DNA of 64,000 nucleotides from Streptomyces sp. NBC_00483 (GCF_036013745.1 NZ_CP107880.1:4402001-4466000); one strand, 5' to 3'; positions 17,806-27,459 are shown, counted from the stretch's first letter. Notes: generated from the sequence alone by a model not told the origin. Made by a program: numbers and translations.

Positions 17806-18465
17806 TCAGTCCTGGCGGAGGTCCTCCAAGGTCGCGGGCTCGCCCGGGAGTTCCGAGCGGGCGGGTGCCATCAGGCCGTCGAGGAACAGCTGCAGATGAC
17901 GGTGGACGTACCGGTCGAAGCCCAGACAGCCGGTGCCGGGCAGCGGCCGGGTGAGCTGGGAGAGGGCGACCATCAGATCTCCGACGCCGACGTCGGAGCG
18001 CAGGTCACCGGACGTACGGGCCCGTTCCGTGAGCTGCTCGACGGCGCCGGTGAGGCGGTCGCGGGCGGCGGTCAGGTCCGGGTGGTCCTTGTCGAAGGTG
18101 GCGTCGAGCATCGGGCACAGGGCGCCGATCCGCTCCTCCGCGGCGGCGTGCACGAACGTCCGCAGCGCGCCGAACGCGGTCGTCTCGCCGGCTTCCTCGG
18201 CGGCGAGCCCCCGCTCCGCGTGCTCGGTGATGGTGTCGGTGACCGTGATGACCACGTGGTGCATCAGCTCGCCGCGGTCCTTGAAGTTCCGGTACAGCGT
18301 GGCGTTGCCGACGCCGGCACGGCGTGCGACCTCGTCGAGCGGCAGGACGGGACCGTGCTCCACGAGCAGTTCGCGCGCGGCGTCGACGATCCGCTCCCGG
18401 TTGCGCACCGCGTCGGCCCGCGGGCGGGGGGCGCGGCGCTGCGTCTTCTCGGTCGCGGTGGTCAC
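17806..18465 (-). CDS. TetR family regulator
   Basis: A 219-residue regulator with a TetR HTH at about 25-65 (LDEVARRAGVGNATLYRNF). The C-terminal ligand domain has TetR_C-type features (GDLMVALSQLTRPL). The GTG at 18465 is chosen because AAGGAGG lies 5 bases upstream; the longer frame from 18540 adds 25 residues with no match. It probably represses the exporter gene just downstream. Confidence 0.88.
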   Translation of the reverse strand: MTTATEKTQRRAPRPRADAVRNRERIVDAARELLVEHGPVLPLDEVARRAGVGNATLYRNFKDRGELMHHVVITVTDTITEHAERGLAAEEAGETTAFGALRTFVHAAAEERIGALCPMLDATFDKDHPDLTAARDRLTGAVEQLTERARTSGDLRSDVGVGDLMVALSQLTRPLPGTGCLGFDRYVHRHLQLFLDGLMAPARSELPGEPATLEDLRQD

Positions 18466-18695
18466 GGCGGCCTCCTTCACGGGTCTGGGTGCACGAACTT
18501 CGGGTGAAGTGGGGACCTGGTCCCCGGTTCGTGCGGACACCGGTCTAAACGGGGAGACCGTCCCCGGTTATTTCCCGGCCTTCATGTGACCTGCCTCACA
18601 CGCCTCTGACCTCGGAAACCCACGATCGGCGCACCCAGCGAGCGGCCCGCCACGCCCCGACACAGGGTGATCGAAAGGGACCCGAGCGTGAGGCG

Positions 18696-19982
18696 GTGCG
18701 GATGCGAGCAGTGCGTCGGATACGCAGGGGCCGCCGTGGGGCGCTGCTCGCCGCGAGCACGGCGGTGGCGCTCGCCGTGACGATGACCGCGAGCACCGGA
18801 AGACTCCTCGACGACTCGACGACCGCGGCGGGTCCCGTCGCCGTCTCGCGCACGACCTCCCTCGCCCCCTGCATGATCCGCGGCTCGTTCGGCGTCCAGA
18901 TGTCGGAGGGGCTGCCCACCGCCGCCGGCTACGCCCGGTCCACCGGCACCGTGCGGGCCCTCAACCTCATGGTCGACTTCCCCGACGCGCCGGGGCAGGG
19001 CTCCGCGAAGGAGCGGCTCGGCGAGTTCTTCCCGCAGACCCAGGACTGGTTCGCCGCCGGCTCGTACGGAAAGCTCGACTACGTTCCCGAGGCCCCGGTC
19101 GACCACTGGCTGCGGATGCCCAAGCCGTTCACCGCGTACGGGATAGACCGCGGCGCCCCCTTCGACCCCGGCTACCGCAAGCTCGCCGACGACATCGCGG
19201 CGGCGGCCGACCCCGAGGTGGACTTCCGCCGGTACGACCTGGTGAACATCCTGGTCACCCCGAACGCGGGGCCCTCCGCGCTGGACACCGTGCTGTCGGT
19301 GACGTTCGCGGGCAACCACGAGGCGCCGGTCGCCGACGGGGTGCCGCTCTCCAACGCGTCGTTCGTGTACTCCCGTCAGGACGACGGATCGGGCTCGTAC
19401 GCCAAGACCGGATACCGGGTGCTGCCGCACGAGAACGGGCACGTGTTCGGGCTGCCGGACCTCTACACGCAGGACGGCGGTGGGGCCGCCGGGCACTGGG
19501 ACATCATGAGCGAGGACTGGGGAGCCGGGAACGATCTGCTCGGCTGGCACAAGTGGAAGCTCGGGTGGCTCGACGACAGCCAGGTCGGCTGCGCCGCGCA
19601 GTCCGGCACGACCGAGTACCGGCTGTCGCCGCTGGCGCGGAACGACGGCAGGTCGAAGCTGGTGTTCGTGCCGCTGACCCGGAAGACGGGGTACGCGATC
19701 GAGGTGCGTACGCAGGGGGGCAACGACGAGGCGGTGTGCCGGGCCGGGGTGCTGGTGTACAAGGTCGACGCGGATGTGGACACGGGGCAGGGACCGGTCA
19801 AGGTCGAGGACGCGACGCCGGACAGCGGGGGGTGCACGCGGCAGCCGAACGTGCATGCGGAGTTGTCCGATGCGGCGTATCAGGCCGGTGAGGTGTTCCG
19901 GGACAAGTCCGCGGGTGTGCGGGTGACCGTCGGCGGGATCACGTCCGACGGCGACTACCAGGTATACGTCACGCGTAGCTAG
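18696..19982 (+). CDS. secreted M6-family metalloprotease
   Basis: A 428-residue zinc protease of the immune-inhibitor-A-like M6 type. An Arg-rich N-terminus and a hydrophobic segment (about 17-35) form a signal peptide. The zinc motif HENGHVFGLPDLY begins at His245 (His245, Glu246, His249) and the downstream WDIMSEDWG supplies the Met-turn. It is likely released from the cell to degrade external proteins; no sorting signal is visible. GTG 18696 is the likeliest start; an ATG lies two codons on. It ends convergent to the acyl-CoA ligase, with a short GC hairpin at 20041-20053 between them. Confidence 0.88.
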   Translation: MRMRAVRRIRRGRRGALLAASTAVALAVTMTASTGRLLDDSTTAAGPVAVSRTTSLAPCMIRGSFGVQMSEGLPTAAGYARSTGTVRALNLMVDFPDAPGQGSAKERLGEFFPQTQDWFAAGSYGKLDYVPEAPVDHWLRMPKPFTAYGIDRGAPFDPGYRKLADDIAAAADPEVDFRRYDLVNILVTPNAGPSALDTVLSVTFAGNHEAPVADGVPLSNASFVYSRQDDGSGSYAKTGYRVLPHENGHVFGLPDLYTQDGGGAAGHWDIMSEDWGAGNDLLGWHKWKLGWLDDSQVGCAAQSGTTEYRLSPLARNDGRSKLVFVPLTRKTGYAIEVRTQGGNDEAVCRAGVLVYKVDADVDTGQGPVKVEDATPDSGGCTRQPNVHAELSDAAYQAGEVFRDKSAGVRVTVGGITSDGDYQVYVTRS

Positions 19983-20040
19983 GCCACGGGACGCTCGACT
20001 CACAGCTCGGCCCCGGGGCGCTCGACTCGCCACACGCCAC

Positions 20041-20053
20041 GGGGCTCCGCCCC
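20041..20053. terminator. short GC hairpin between convergent genes
   Basis: GGGGCTCCGCCCC, a 5-bp stem with 3-base loop, lies between the M6 protease and acyl-CoA ligase stops. It is a modest but well-placed bidirectional terminator candidate. Confidence 0.4.
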
Positions 20054-20062
20054 CTCCCCCGG

Positions 20063-21760
20063 TCAGCCGGACGCCAAGGACTCCCGCAACTCACGCTTCA
20101 GGATCTTGCCCGTCGCGTTGCGGGGGAGTTCGGAGGCCTGGAGGACCACGTGGGTCGGGACCTTGAACGCCGCCAGGGACTTCGCCGCGAAGGCGCGGAT
20201 GTCGTCCGGGGTCGCCTCAGAGCCCGGACGGGTGCGGAGTACCGCCGCCACCTCCTCGCCGAGGACCGGATGCGGGATGCCCACGACGGCCGCCTCCAGG
20301 ACGTCCGGGTGGTCGTGGAGAGTCGCCTCCACCTCCACGCAGTGGACGTTCTCGCCGCCCCTGATCACCAGGTCCTTGATCCGGTCGACGACACTGACCC
20401 GGCCGTCCGAGAGCACCGCCAGGTCCCCCGTACGGAACCAGCCGTCCTCCGTGAACGCCGCCCCGGTGGCATCCGGAGCGTTCCAGTAGCCACGGATCAA
20501 CGGCTGGCCGCGCAGACAGAGCTCGCCCACCTCGCCGTCCGGCAGCGGTTCCCCGAGGGGGTCCGTGATCCGTACCTCCACTGCGGGCGCCGGACGGCCC
20601 ACGCTGCCCGGCCAACTCCGGTACTCCTCACCGGCGTTGGAGAGCACACCGCCGAGCGTCTCGGTGAGGCCGTAGCCGTTGCGCGGCTCGATGCGCTCGC
20701 CGTAGCGGTCGGTGAGGCGGGCCACGATGCCGGGCGGGGCCGCGGCGCCGCCCGTGCTGAACCCCGTAAGGGAGGGGAGTTCGTCGCCCAACTCCTTTGC
20801 GCGTTCGAGGAGTTGGAGGGCCGTGGCCGGGACGCCGCCGAAGCTGGTGATGCCGTGTTCGCGGATCATGGCGAGCGCCGTGTCCGGGTCCCACTTGCGC
20901 AGCACCACGATCGTGCCGCCCACCCCCATCGCCGCGTAGAAGCCGGTGAACGCCGCCACGTGGAAGAAGGGGAAGGTGAGCAGGCCGACGGGGCTCGGGC
21001 CCTGGCCGGGCACGATGCCGCGGGCCAGCGCCGTGCGGGCCGCGGCGTAGCGGGGCCCCGTGACGGCGCCCATGTGGGCGTGGTGGGTGGCGACGGCGCC
21101 CTTGGGGCGGCCCGTCGTACCCGAGGTGTAGAGGATCGTGGCGTCCGCGGACGGGTCGATGTCCACGTCGGGCGGGCCGAGTTGAGGGTCGGGAGTGGGC
21201 AGGTCCGCCCACCGTTCGGTCCGCTCGCCGGTCACCTCCCGGCCCTCCTCGTGGCAGACCAGCGTCCAGGGGCGGGGGCTCGCCGCGTCGAGCCACGGGC
21301 GGACCCGTTCGTAGCGCTCCCCGTCGACGACCAGCACCGCGGGGCCGCAGTCGTCGAGGGCGTACGCGCACTCGTCGGGGGTCCACCACGCGTTCAGCGG
21401 CACCGCCACAAGGCCCGCCAACTGCGCGGCCCAGAAGGCGATCTGCCACTCCGGGTGGTTGCGCATCGCGATGACGGCGCGGTCGCCCGGCCGCAGCCCG
21501 TACCCGCCCGCGCTCTCGTCGTCGAGGAAGCGGCGGGCCAGCGCGCACGCCGCCGCGAAGAACTCCCCGTAGGTCATGCGCCCGTTCTCGGAGATGACGA
21601 AGGGGGTGTCACCGAACGCCCACGTCGTCTCGACGAACTCGCGCAACGTACGCGGCCCGTCGGCATAGGAAAGGCGCCCGTCCTCGCCGCGTACGACGGC
21701 GAAAGGGGCGCCCGGAGCGGTCAGCAGCGCTTCCACGGAATCCACGGCATCAGCGTCCAT
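20063..21760 (-). CDS. acyl-CoA synthetase / AMP-dependent ligase
   Basis: A 565-residue class I adenylate-forming enzyme that activates a carboxylic acid as acyl-AMP and transfers it to CoA. The AMP-binding signature LYTSGTTGRPKGA lies at about 209-221, GYGLTETLGG around 367, the hinge TGDLAVLSDG near 450, and the C-terminal catalytic Lys in NATGKILKREL (about 548-558). The substrate is probably a fatty or aryl acid. A single-gene unit; GTG/ATG choice is clear at 21760. Confidence 0.93.
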   Translation of the reverse strand: MDADAVDSVEALLTAPGAPFAVVRGEDGRLSYADGPRTLREFVETTWAFGDTPFVISENGRMTYGEFFAAACALARRFLDDESAGGYGLRPGDRAVIAMRNHPEWQIAFWAAQLAGLVAVPLNAWWTPDECAYALDDCGPAVLVVDGERYERVRPWLDAASPRPWTLVCHEEGREVTGERTERWADLPTPDPQLGPPDVDIDPSADATILYTSGTTGRPKGAVATHHAHMGAVTGPRYAAARTALARGIVPGQGPSPVGLLTFPFFHVAAFTGFYAAMGVGGTIVVLRKWDPDTALAMIREHGITSFGGVPATALQLLERAKELGDELPSLTGFSTGGAAAPPGIVARLTDRYGERIEPRNGYGLTETLGGVLSNAGEEYRSWPGSVGRPAPAVEVRITDPLGEPLPDGEVGELCLRGQPLIRGYWNAPDATGAAFTEDGWFRTGDLAVLSDGRVSVVDRIKDLVIRGGENVHCVEVEATLHDHPDVLEAAVVGIPHPVLGEEVAAVLRTRPGSEATPDDIRAFAAKSLAAFKVPTHVVLQASELPRNATGKILKRELRESLASG

Positions 21761-21830
21761 GGTCGGACGGTACGTCCGGCGGCCCGACCCACGTCAAGAT
21801 ACGTGCACCGGCCAACGGGCCCGTACAGCA

Positions 21831-21871
21831 CGGCGGGCGGCGCGCGTGGTCCTCACGCACACCGCCCGCCG
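21831..21871 (-). terminator. hairpin terminator of the amino-acid permease gene
   Basis: 10-bp perfect outer stem (21831-21840 with 21862-21871) extended by an imperfect inner stem, 17 bases after the permease stop. Confidence 0.7.
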
Positions 21872-21887
21872 ACAGCCTTGAGGGCTC

Positions 21888-23423
21888 CTACGAAGCCGAA
21901 TCCGATGCCGAAGCCGGTGCCGGCACCGAAGCGGATGCCGAAGCGGCCTTCGCATGCTCGGCCACCCGCTTGCGGGTCAGGAACCAGCCGATCACCAGGC
22001 CCGCCACGATCAGCGGCGAGCAGTACACCGACATCGCGGAGTCGCCGCCGCCGACGACCATCAGGACCACGACCGCGACCAGGAACACGATGGTCAGCCA
22101 GCTCGTGTAGGGCGCGCCCGGCAGCCGGAACGACGGGCGCTCCAGCTCGCCGCGCAGGGACTTACGGCGCAGCACCATCTGGCAGATCATGATCATGACC
22201 CAGGTGCCGATCATCGTGATCGCCGAGAAGTTGATGACGATCGAGAACGCCCGCTCGGGCACGATGTAGTTGAGGATGATGCCCGCGATGTAGCAGGTGG
22301 CGGTCAGCAGCACGCCACCGTAGGGCACGCCCTTCTTGCTCATCTTCGTGGTGAACCCGGGCGCGGAGCCCGCGAGTCCCATCGAGCGCAGCACGCGGCC
22401 GGTCGAGTAGAGGCCGGAGTTGCAGCTGGACAGGGCCGCCGTGAGGATCACGAAGTTCATGATGCCGCTGATGCCGGGCACGCCCAGCTTGCCGAGCAGC
22501 GTCACGAACGGCGACTCGCCGGCCTTGTACGCGCTCCACGGCAGCAGCAGGACGAGCAGCAGCACGGACCCGACGTAGAACAGCACGATGCGCCACGACA
22601 CGGAGTTGATGGCGCGCGGGATCACCTTGCGCGGGTTCTCCGTCTCGCCGGAGGCGATGCCGACCATCTCGATGGCCGCGTACGCGAAGACGACGCCCTG
22701 GATCAGGACGATGGCCGGGAGCAGGCCGTTCGGCAGCATGCCGCCGTTGTCGGCGATCAGCTGCGGGCCCGTGCTGTGGCCGTCGACGGGGTGACGGCTC
22801 GCCAGCAGCCAGCAGCCGATGGCGAGGAACGCCAGGATCGCGGCGACCTTGATGATCGAGAACCAGAACTCGAACTCGCCGAACCAGCGCACCGAGATCA
22901 GGTTGGCGCCGAGCACCACGAGCAGCGCCACCAGGGCGAGCGTCCACTGGGGGATGTCGCGGAAGGCGGCCCAGTACTGCAGATACATCGCCACCGCGGT
23001 GATCTCCGCGATGCCGCTGCATATCCAGTGCAGGAAGTAGACCCAGCCGGTCGTGTACGCGGCCTTCTCACCGAGGAACTCGCGCGAGTACGACACGAAC
23101 GAGCCCGACGTGGGCCGGTGCATGACCAGCTCGCCCATCGCGCGCGTGATGAAGAAGGCGAACAGGCCGGTGATGGCGAAGATGATCACCAAGGACGGGC
23201 CCGCCACGTTCAGTCGCTCTCCCGCTCCGAGGAAGAGGCCGGTGCCGATGGCGCCACCGAAGGCGATCATCTGGACCTGACGATTGCGCAGGCCGGCCGC
23301 GTAACCCCCCTCACGGATGGCTCCGGCCGTGGCCTTGCCGCCCGTGGTCACACCGCTCTCGGTCGCAGCCTCAGGGGCGTGCGCGGGCCGAGCCTCGGAC
23401 TCGGCTTGTGCTGTGTGCTCCAT
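21888..23423 (-). CDS. amino-acid permease (AAT family, CycA/AnsP-like)
   Basis: A 511-residue APC-superfamily transporter with 12 predicted membrane spans between about residues 45 and 480. The AAT signature in TM1 is MIAFGGAIGTGLFLGAG (about 55-71), followed by GPSLVIIFAITGLFAFF and the SGIAEITAVAMY stretch, as in D-serine/alanine/glycine and asparagine permeases. Substrate cannot be fixed. Ala/Ser-rich tails flank both ends. The ATG at 23423 is chosen because the upstream extension is Arg/His-rich and unlike the family. Confidence 0.9.
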   Translation of the reverse strand: MEHTAQAESEARPAHAPEAATESGVTTGGKATAGAIREGGYAAGLRNRQVQMIAFGGAIGTGLFLGAGERLNVAGPSLVIIFAITGLFAFFITRAMGELVMHRPTSGSFVSYSREFLGEKAAYTTGWVYFLHWICSGIAEITAVAMYLQYWAAFRDIPQWTLALVALLVVLGANLISVRWFGEFEFWFSIIKVAAILAFLAIGCWLLASRHPVDGHSTGPQLIADNGGMLPNGLLPAIVLIQGVVFAYAAIEMVGIASGETENPRKVIPRAINSVSWRIVLFYVGSVLLLVLLLPWSAYKAGESPFVTLLGKLGVPGISGIMNFVILTAALSSCNSGLYSTGRVLRSMGLAGSAPGFTTKMSKKGVPYGGVLLTATCYIAGIILNYIVPERAFSIVINFSAITMIGTWVMIMICQMVLRRKSLRGELERPSFRLPGAPYTSWLTIVFLVAVVVLMVVGGGDSAMSVYCSPLIVAGLVIGWFLTRKRVAEHAKAASASASVPAPASASDSAS

Positions 23424-23458
23424 GGTTCTCCGACGTACGTGCAAAACGGCATGCCGCA

Positions 23459-23500
23459 CACACGCACGCACCCGCGTTTGCGAACGCGGGCAGGCGTGTG
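23459..23500 (-). terminator. hairpin downstream of the decarboxylase gene
   Basis: CCCGCGTT/AACGCGGG (23471-23490) is enclosed by CACACGC/GCGTGTG arms (23459-23500). It lies between the decarboxylase stop and the permease start, so it probably isolates the permease gene. Confidence 0.6.
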
Positions 23501-23628
23501 CGACGTACCTGTTGGACAGGACTGATCCGCCGGATTCGGCGAATCACGAGATCGGAACGGATCCCGGTGGGGTGTGCCGCGGGCTCACCACGCGACGACA
23601 CGCCACCTTAAACCGTTCACAGGGGCAA

Positions 23629-25071
23629 CTAATCCACGAGCCCGAGCAGCGAACCGGCGTACCGGGCACCGGACTCGGCGAGCACCTCGTCGAGGGACTG
23701 CGCGGAGCGCACAGGGGCGAATGTCACCTTGTCCGCTTCCGTCCCAATTCCGTTCAGGACATATCCGTACACAGCGGGACGGGGAAGGCTGTTGTAGTGG
23801 AAGTGAGTTGAGAAGTAGTACGCGCCGGTGTCGTACAGCGCGACGAGGTCGCCGGGCTCCAGTTCGGGCAGCTCACGGCCGCGCGCCACGAGGTCGCCTG
23901 CGAAGCAGCAGGGCCCGGCCACGTCCTGCACCAGCGGCGCGCTCGTCCGCGGCCTGCCCTCGGCGTCGTACGCACCGACCCGCAGCGGCCACGACTCGGG
24001 CGCGAAGACGGTACGGGTCGCCACCTGCGCGCCCGCGTGCGTCACGGCGATCCGGCGGCCGCCGGAGGTCTTGGTGTACTCGACGTGGGCGGCGATGAAG
24101 CCCTGCTTGGCGAGGAGCGAGCGGCCGAACTCGGTGACGAGGGTGTACCGCCCGTCGAAGAGCCCGGGCACGGTGCGGCGCAGGATGCTCGCGTACTCCT
24201 CGAAGCCGGGCGTGATGTCGTCCGAGTCGAAGTTCACCGGCAGGCCGCCGCCGATGTCGAGGGTGTCGATCTGCTGCCGGCCGACATGCGCGTTGATCTT
24301 CTCGGCCAGGTCGTACGCGGCGCGCACGCCCTCGGCCATCAGCTCCAGGGCGACACCCTGGGAGCCGGTGTGGGTGTGCAGGCGGGTCATCCACGGCCGC
24401 GCCTTGTACGCGCCGAGGACCCACTGCTCCGCGCCCGCGTCGCGCAGCGCGACGCCGAACTTGGAGGTGGCGGTCGCGGTGCTCATCGCGCCGATCGAAC
24501 CGCTGCCGACCTGCGGGTTCACCCGAAGCCCCACGGGCGCGCAGCCCGCCCCGAACTCCTCGACGAGCTCGTCGATGCGGGCCAGCTCCTGCGGGTTGTC
24601 GGCGTTCACGGCGATGCCGCTCGCCAGCGCGTCACGCAGCTCGCCGACGGTCTTGGCGGGCGAGTCGAACACGATCCGCTCGGCGGGCACCCCGGCCGCC
24701 CGCGCGAGCGCCAGCTCACCGGGGCTCGCGACCTCCGCGCCGATGCCCTCCTCGTTCAGGAGCGCGAGCACGGGGACGAGCGAGGCGGCCTTCACCGCGA
24801 AGGTGTGCCGCGCCTCGACACCCGCGAACGCGGCTTTGAGCGCACGCGCCGCCTCCCGGACCCCGGCCACGTCGAGCAGCCCGAGCACGGGGGCGTCGGG
24901 CCCTACGAGCCCCTGCTCGACGGCGGCGCGCAGGGCGGCGTCGCGGCGGTCGGCGGAGGCGGGGGGCTGCGGCGGCACGGGCTGCGGCATCGGGGGTGGC
25001 CTGCCTTCTGCTTGGTACTTCTCGTACTTCTTGCGCTTCTCGTACGAGGTGGTGGTCCTGGCACTCGTCAC
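23629..25071 (-). CDS. PLP-dependent decarboxylase (diaminopimelate/ornithine decarboxylase group IV)
   Basis: A 480-residue fold-III PLP enzyme. The PLP lysine is Lys94 in HTFAVKAASL; the glycine-rich phosphate loop is LDIGGGLPVNF (about 275), and the C-terminal barrel has DVAGPCCFAGDL with the conserved Cys. It resembles diaminopimelate decarboxylases, but the 55-residue basic then Pro-rich N-terminal extension and the altered EPGxxVAxxG loop suggest a paralogue, perhaps for another amino acid. A PucR-type regulator gene lies upstream in the same direction. GTG/ATG start at 25071 is not certain because of the extension; an in-frame ATG follows near 24990. Confidence 0.85.
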   Translation of the reverse strand: MTSARTTTSYEKRKKYEKYQAEGRPPPMPQPVPPQPPASADRRDAALRAAVEQGLVGPDAPVLGLLDVAGVREAARALKAAFAGVEARHTFAVKAASLVPVLALLNEEGIGAEVASPGELALARAAGVPAERIVFDSPAKTVGELRDALASGIAVNADNPQELARIDELVEEFGAGCAPVGLRVNPQVGSGSIGAMSTATATSKFGVALRDAGAEQWVLGAYKARPWMTRLHTHTGSQGVALELMAEGVRAAYDLAEKINAHVGRQQIDTLDIGGGLPVNFDSDDITPGFEEYASILRRTVPGLFDGRYTLVTEFGRSLLAKQGFIAAHVEYTKTSGGRRIAVTHAGAQVATRTVFAPESWPLRVGAYDAEGRPRTSAPLVQDVAGPCCFAGDLVARGRELPELEPGDLVALYDTGAYYFSTHFHYNSLPRPAVYGYVLNGIGTEADKVTFAPVRSAQSLDEVLAESGARYAGSLLGLVD

Positions 25072-25290
25072 TGTGCAGCGCGGCGGGGTGGTGTGTCTGC
25101 GTGCGCCGGCACGAAGTACGGGGTGGGGGCGCTGTGGGCCGGCACAAGGGATGGCGGACGGGCACGCGCGCGTGGTGCGTGCGCACGATGGTGGGTGGGT
25201 GGGCGTGGTGGCGAGGCACTACGGGGTGCCCCATCGGGCCCGCTCACGGCAGCTCACCGTCGTGCGCACGGCGGCTCATGGCTTACTCAC

Positions 25291-25325
25291 GGCAGCTCAC
25301 GGCAGCTCACGGCAGCTCACGGCAG
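25291..25325. repeat. 10-bp tandem repeat GGCAGCTCAC at the pucR stop
   Basis: Three perfect copies (25291-25320) plus a half copy, with a decayed copy just before. The TGA stop of the PucR-type gene (25317-25319) lies inside a unit. Related GGCAGCTCAC and GGCGGCTCAT units occur at 25248 and 25270. Confidence 0.8.
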
Positions 25326-27011
25326 CGGGATCAGCCCGGCCCGCCGCAGCCCCAGCTCGACGACGAGCCGCACGTCGGGATCGTTGAGATCGAAGCCGCC
25401 CAGCTCACGGGCCCTGCGCAGCCGGTACCGCAACGTATTCGCATGGATCCCCAGATACCGGGCGGTGGCCCCGGCGTCCCCGAAGAACGCCAGATGCGCG
25501 GCGACCGTGCGCGGCAGATCCGTCCCGTGCCGCTCGTCGTGCGCGAGGAGCGCCGCCACGGCGTCCCCGACCGACGGCACCTGCGCGGCGACGGCGTCCG
25601 ACACCCGCAGCGCGTCCAGGGCGAACCGCACGTCGTCGGCGCCCGCCACCTCGGGTTCCCCGCGCTCGCGCAGCACCCGCAGCACCTCGTCGGCCCCGGC
25701 ACGCGAGTCCACGGCATCCTTCAGCCCGCCGACGACGGGCCCCACGGCGACGAGGGGCTTGACCCCGGCGCCGCGCAGCACGGCGGCGAGGTCCCGGGCG
25801 AGCCGCTGGGCGGCGTCGGGCCGGGGGTCGGCCAACAGCACGTCGACCCGGTCCCCGTCCTGTCCAGCCCCTCCGGCGCTCGAAGAACGGGATCCGGGGC
25901 GGAGCCCCGACGCCCCCTCCTCGACCCGGTACGCAAACGCCGACCCGCCATGCGCAGCAACCCGCAACGCCACCGCCCGCAACGCCCGCTCCCGCACCTC
26001 CGGTGCCACCGCCTCCACGACCACACCCGCCAGCACGGCACACGGCTGCCCCGGATCGACGCCGAGCGCAGCGCCCGCCGCGCCCACATCGGGCGACGGA
26101 TCCTCGAACAGCGCCCGCACCGCATGCCGACGCCGCCCCTCCGCCGACCGGGACCGCAGCCGATGGTGCAGCAGATGCGGCACGGCGATGGCGGCGGCCT
26201 GCCGCAACGCGTCCCGGGCCCCCTCCGGCAACGGCTCCCCGTCGGCAGCCGCCCACAGCGACCCGAGGACCTCCTCCCCGGCGCGCACAGCAACAGCCAG
26301 CCGCTCGGGAAACCGCCCATCCGCAGCCCGATGCACCACATCCCCCGCCCACAACGCCGCGAGGAACCCGCTCTCGGCCAGCTCCTCGACCCGCCACCGC
26401 GGCACCCGCCGCCCGAGGATGGTCAGCCGCCGCAACGGATCGGCGGTGTCGGCGGTGGGCGAGTACGCCAGCACGTTGGACTCGGGGTCCTCGATGGTGA
26501 TCGCACCCCCGACGAGCGCGGCGAGCGCAGAGGCGAGGGCGGGCAGATCCCCGAGCCCCACGTCGACGCCGGGTTCGGGCACCCGCGCCCCACCGGCCGC
26601 GAGCGCGGCCCGCAGCAGCCCGATCAGCTCGCCCCAGTCCACCCACGGGGCACGGGCGAGCAACGCGGTGGACACCCCGTCGGCCACCTCACGGAGCAGC
26701 GGCGCCACACCCTCGGCACCCCGCCGCACCACAAGCGCGGCAGCCCCGGCCCGATCGGCGGCGCGCAACACTTCAGCAGCAGCAGGATCGGACGTATCGA
26801 CCCCCACCGCGATGAGCACCCGCCCCCGCTCCTGCAAGCTCTCCCCGGAGTCGAACACCCCGACCCCGCCCACGACCACGTCCGTCCCGCACGGCGCGTG
26901 CACGACCTGGACGACGTCCCGCCCCACGACCCCGACGACCTGCGCCAACGTGGGGCCCCCGCCCGAAGCGGGATTCTCGGGCTGCGACCTGCCGGACGCG
27001 GAAAACTCCAT
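25317..27011 (-). CDS. PucR family transcriptional regulator
   Basis: A 564-residue PucR-type activator. The N-terminal purine-catabolism domain (about 15-130) begins LAQVVGVVGRDVVQVVHAP; a central GGDEF-like region follows; the C-terminal HTH_30 (about 500-560) is clear in FFGDAGATARYLGIHANTLRYRLRR. The ATG at 27011 is chosen because the longer frame to 27281 overlaps the divergent gene. Residues about 366-383 (GASGLRPGSRSSSAGG) are translated from repeat copy D, an in-frame insertion into the coding region. It may control the decarboxylase and permease genes downstream. Confidence 0.88.
   Translation of the reverse strand: MEFSASGRSQPENPASGGGPTLAQVVGVVGRDVVQVVHAPCGTDVVVGGVGVFDSGESLQERGRVLIAVGVDTSDPAAAEVLRAADRAGAAALVVRRGAEGVAPLLREVADGVSTALLARAPWVDWGELIGLLRAALAAGGARVPEPGVDVGLGDLPALASALAALVGGAITIEDPESNVLAYSPTADTADPLRRLTILGRRVPRWRVEELAESGFLAALWAGDVVHRAADGRFPERLAVAVRAGEEVLGSLWAAADGEPLPEGARDALRQAAAIAVPHLLHHRLRSRSAEGRRRHAVRALFEDPSPDVGAAGAALGVDPGQPCAVLAGVVVEAVAPEVRERALRAVALRVAAHGGSAFAYRVEEGASGLRPGSRSSSAGGAGQDGDRVDVLLADPRPDAAQRLARDLAAVLRGAGVKPLVAVGPVVGGLKDAVDSRAGADEVLRVLRERGEPEVAGADDVRFALDALRVSDAVAAQVPSVGDAVAALLAHDERHGTDLPRTVAAHLAFFGDAGATARYLGIHANTLRYRLRRARELGGFDLNDPDVRLVVELGLRRAGLIPLP
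25862..25912. repeat. GC-rich repeat, copy D, inside the pucR-type coding region
   Basis: CCCCTCCGGCGCTCGAAGA and then CCGGGGCGGAGCCCCG match the layout of copies A-C. Its length keeps the reading frame and adds about 17 codons. Confidence 0.75.
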
Positions 27012-27140
27012 GCCCCCAGTCTCACCGATCACGTGCGGACCGCCGGATGTGACGAACAAGGCACCACAAAAGGGGTACTTGTGAGCAACAGCACCCGCCA
27101 CCCACGTCCAATCGATCTCCCCCGCCCATACGTTGGACGA

Positions 27141-27446
27141 ATGTCCCCTCTTGCCCAGGTGAGCGAGGCGTACGGTCCGCGCTTCGCCGAATTCGCCTTC
27201 GAGCCCGCCTTCCTGGCCGCGGTCGACCAGCACGTGGCGGAGCTCCGCGAACGCCTGGAGGCCGGCTCGGCCACGCTGCACCCGCCGGCTCCCGACGCCG
27301 AAGTGCTCGCCGACTACTCACTCGGCTTCCTCGACGCACTCACCGAGACCGGCTGGCTCGAGCCCGTGGGCCACGACTACGCGGTGTGCCGCCTCACCGC
27401 CATCAGCTGGCTGGTGAGACGGCACGACCTGCTCGACCTGGTCTAG
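27141..27446 (+). CDS. small conserved actinomycete protein, unknown function
   Basis: A 101-residue acidic soluble protein: a helical N-terminus (FAEFAFEPAFLAAVDQHVAELRE split over residues 15-38) and a C-terminal block with DYSLGFLDALTETGWLEP and LTAISWLVRRHDLLDLV. No signal or membrane segment. It diverges from the pucR-type gene with 129 bases between starts and ends 14 bases before the convergent MscS-like gene. I recognise it as a type common in Streptomyces but can give no function. Confidence 0.7.
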   Translation: MSPLAQVSEAYGPRFAEFAFEPAFLAAVDQHVAELRERLEAGSATLHPPAPDAEVLADYSLGFLDALTETGWLEPVGHDYAVCRLTAISWLVRRHDLLDLV

Positions 27447-27459
27447 GTCACCGCGCAGG

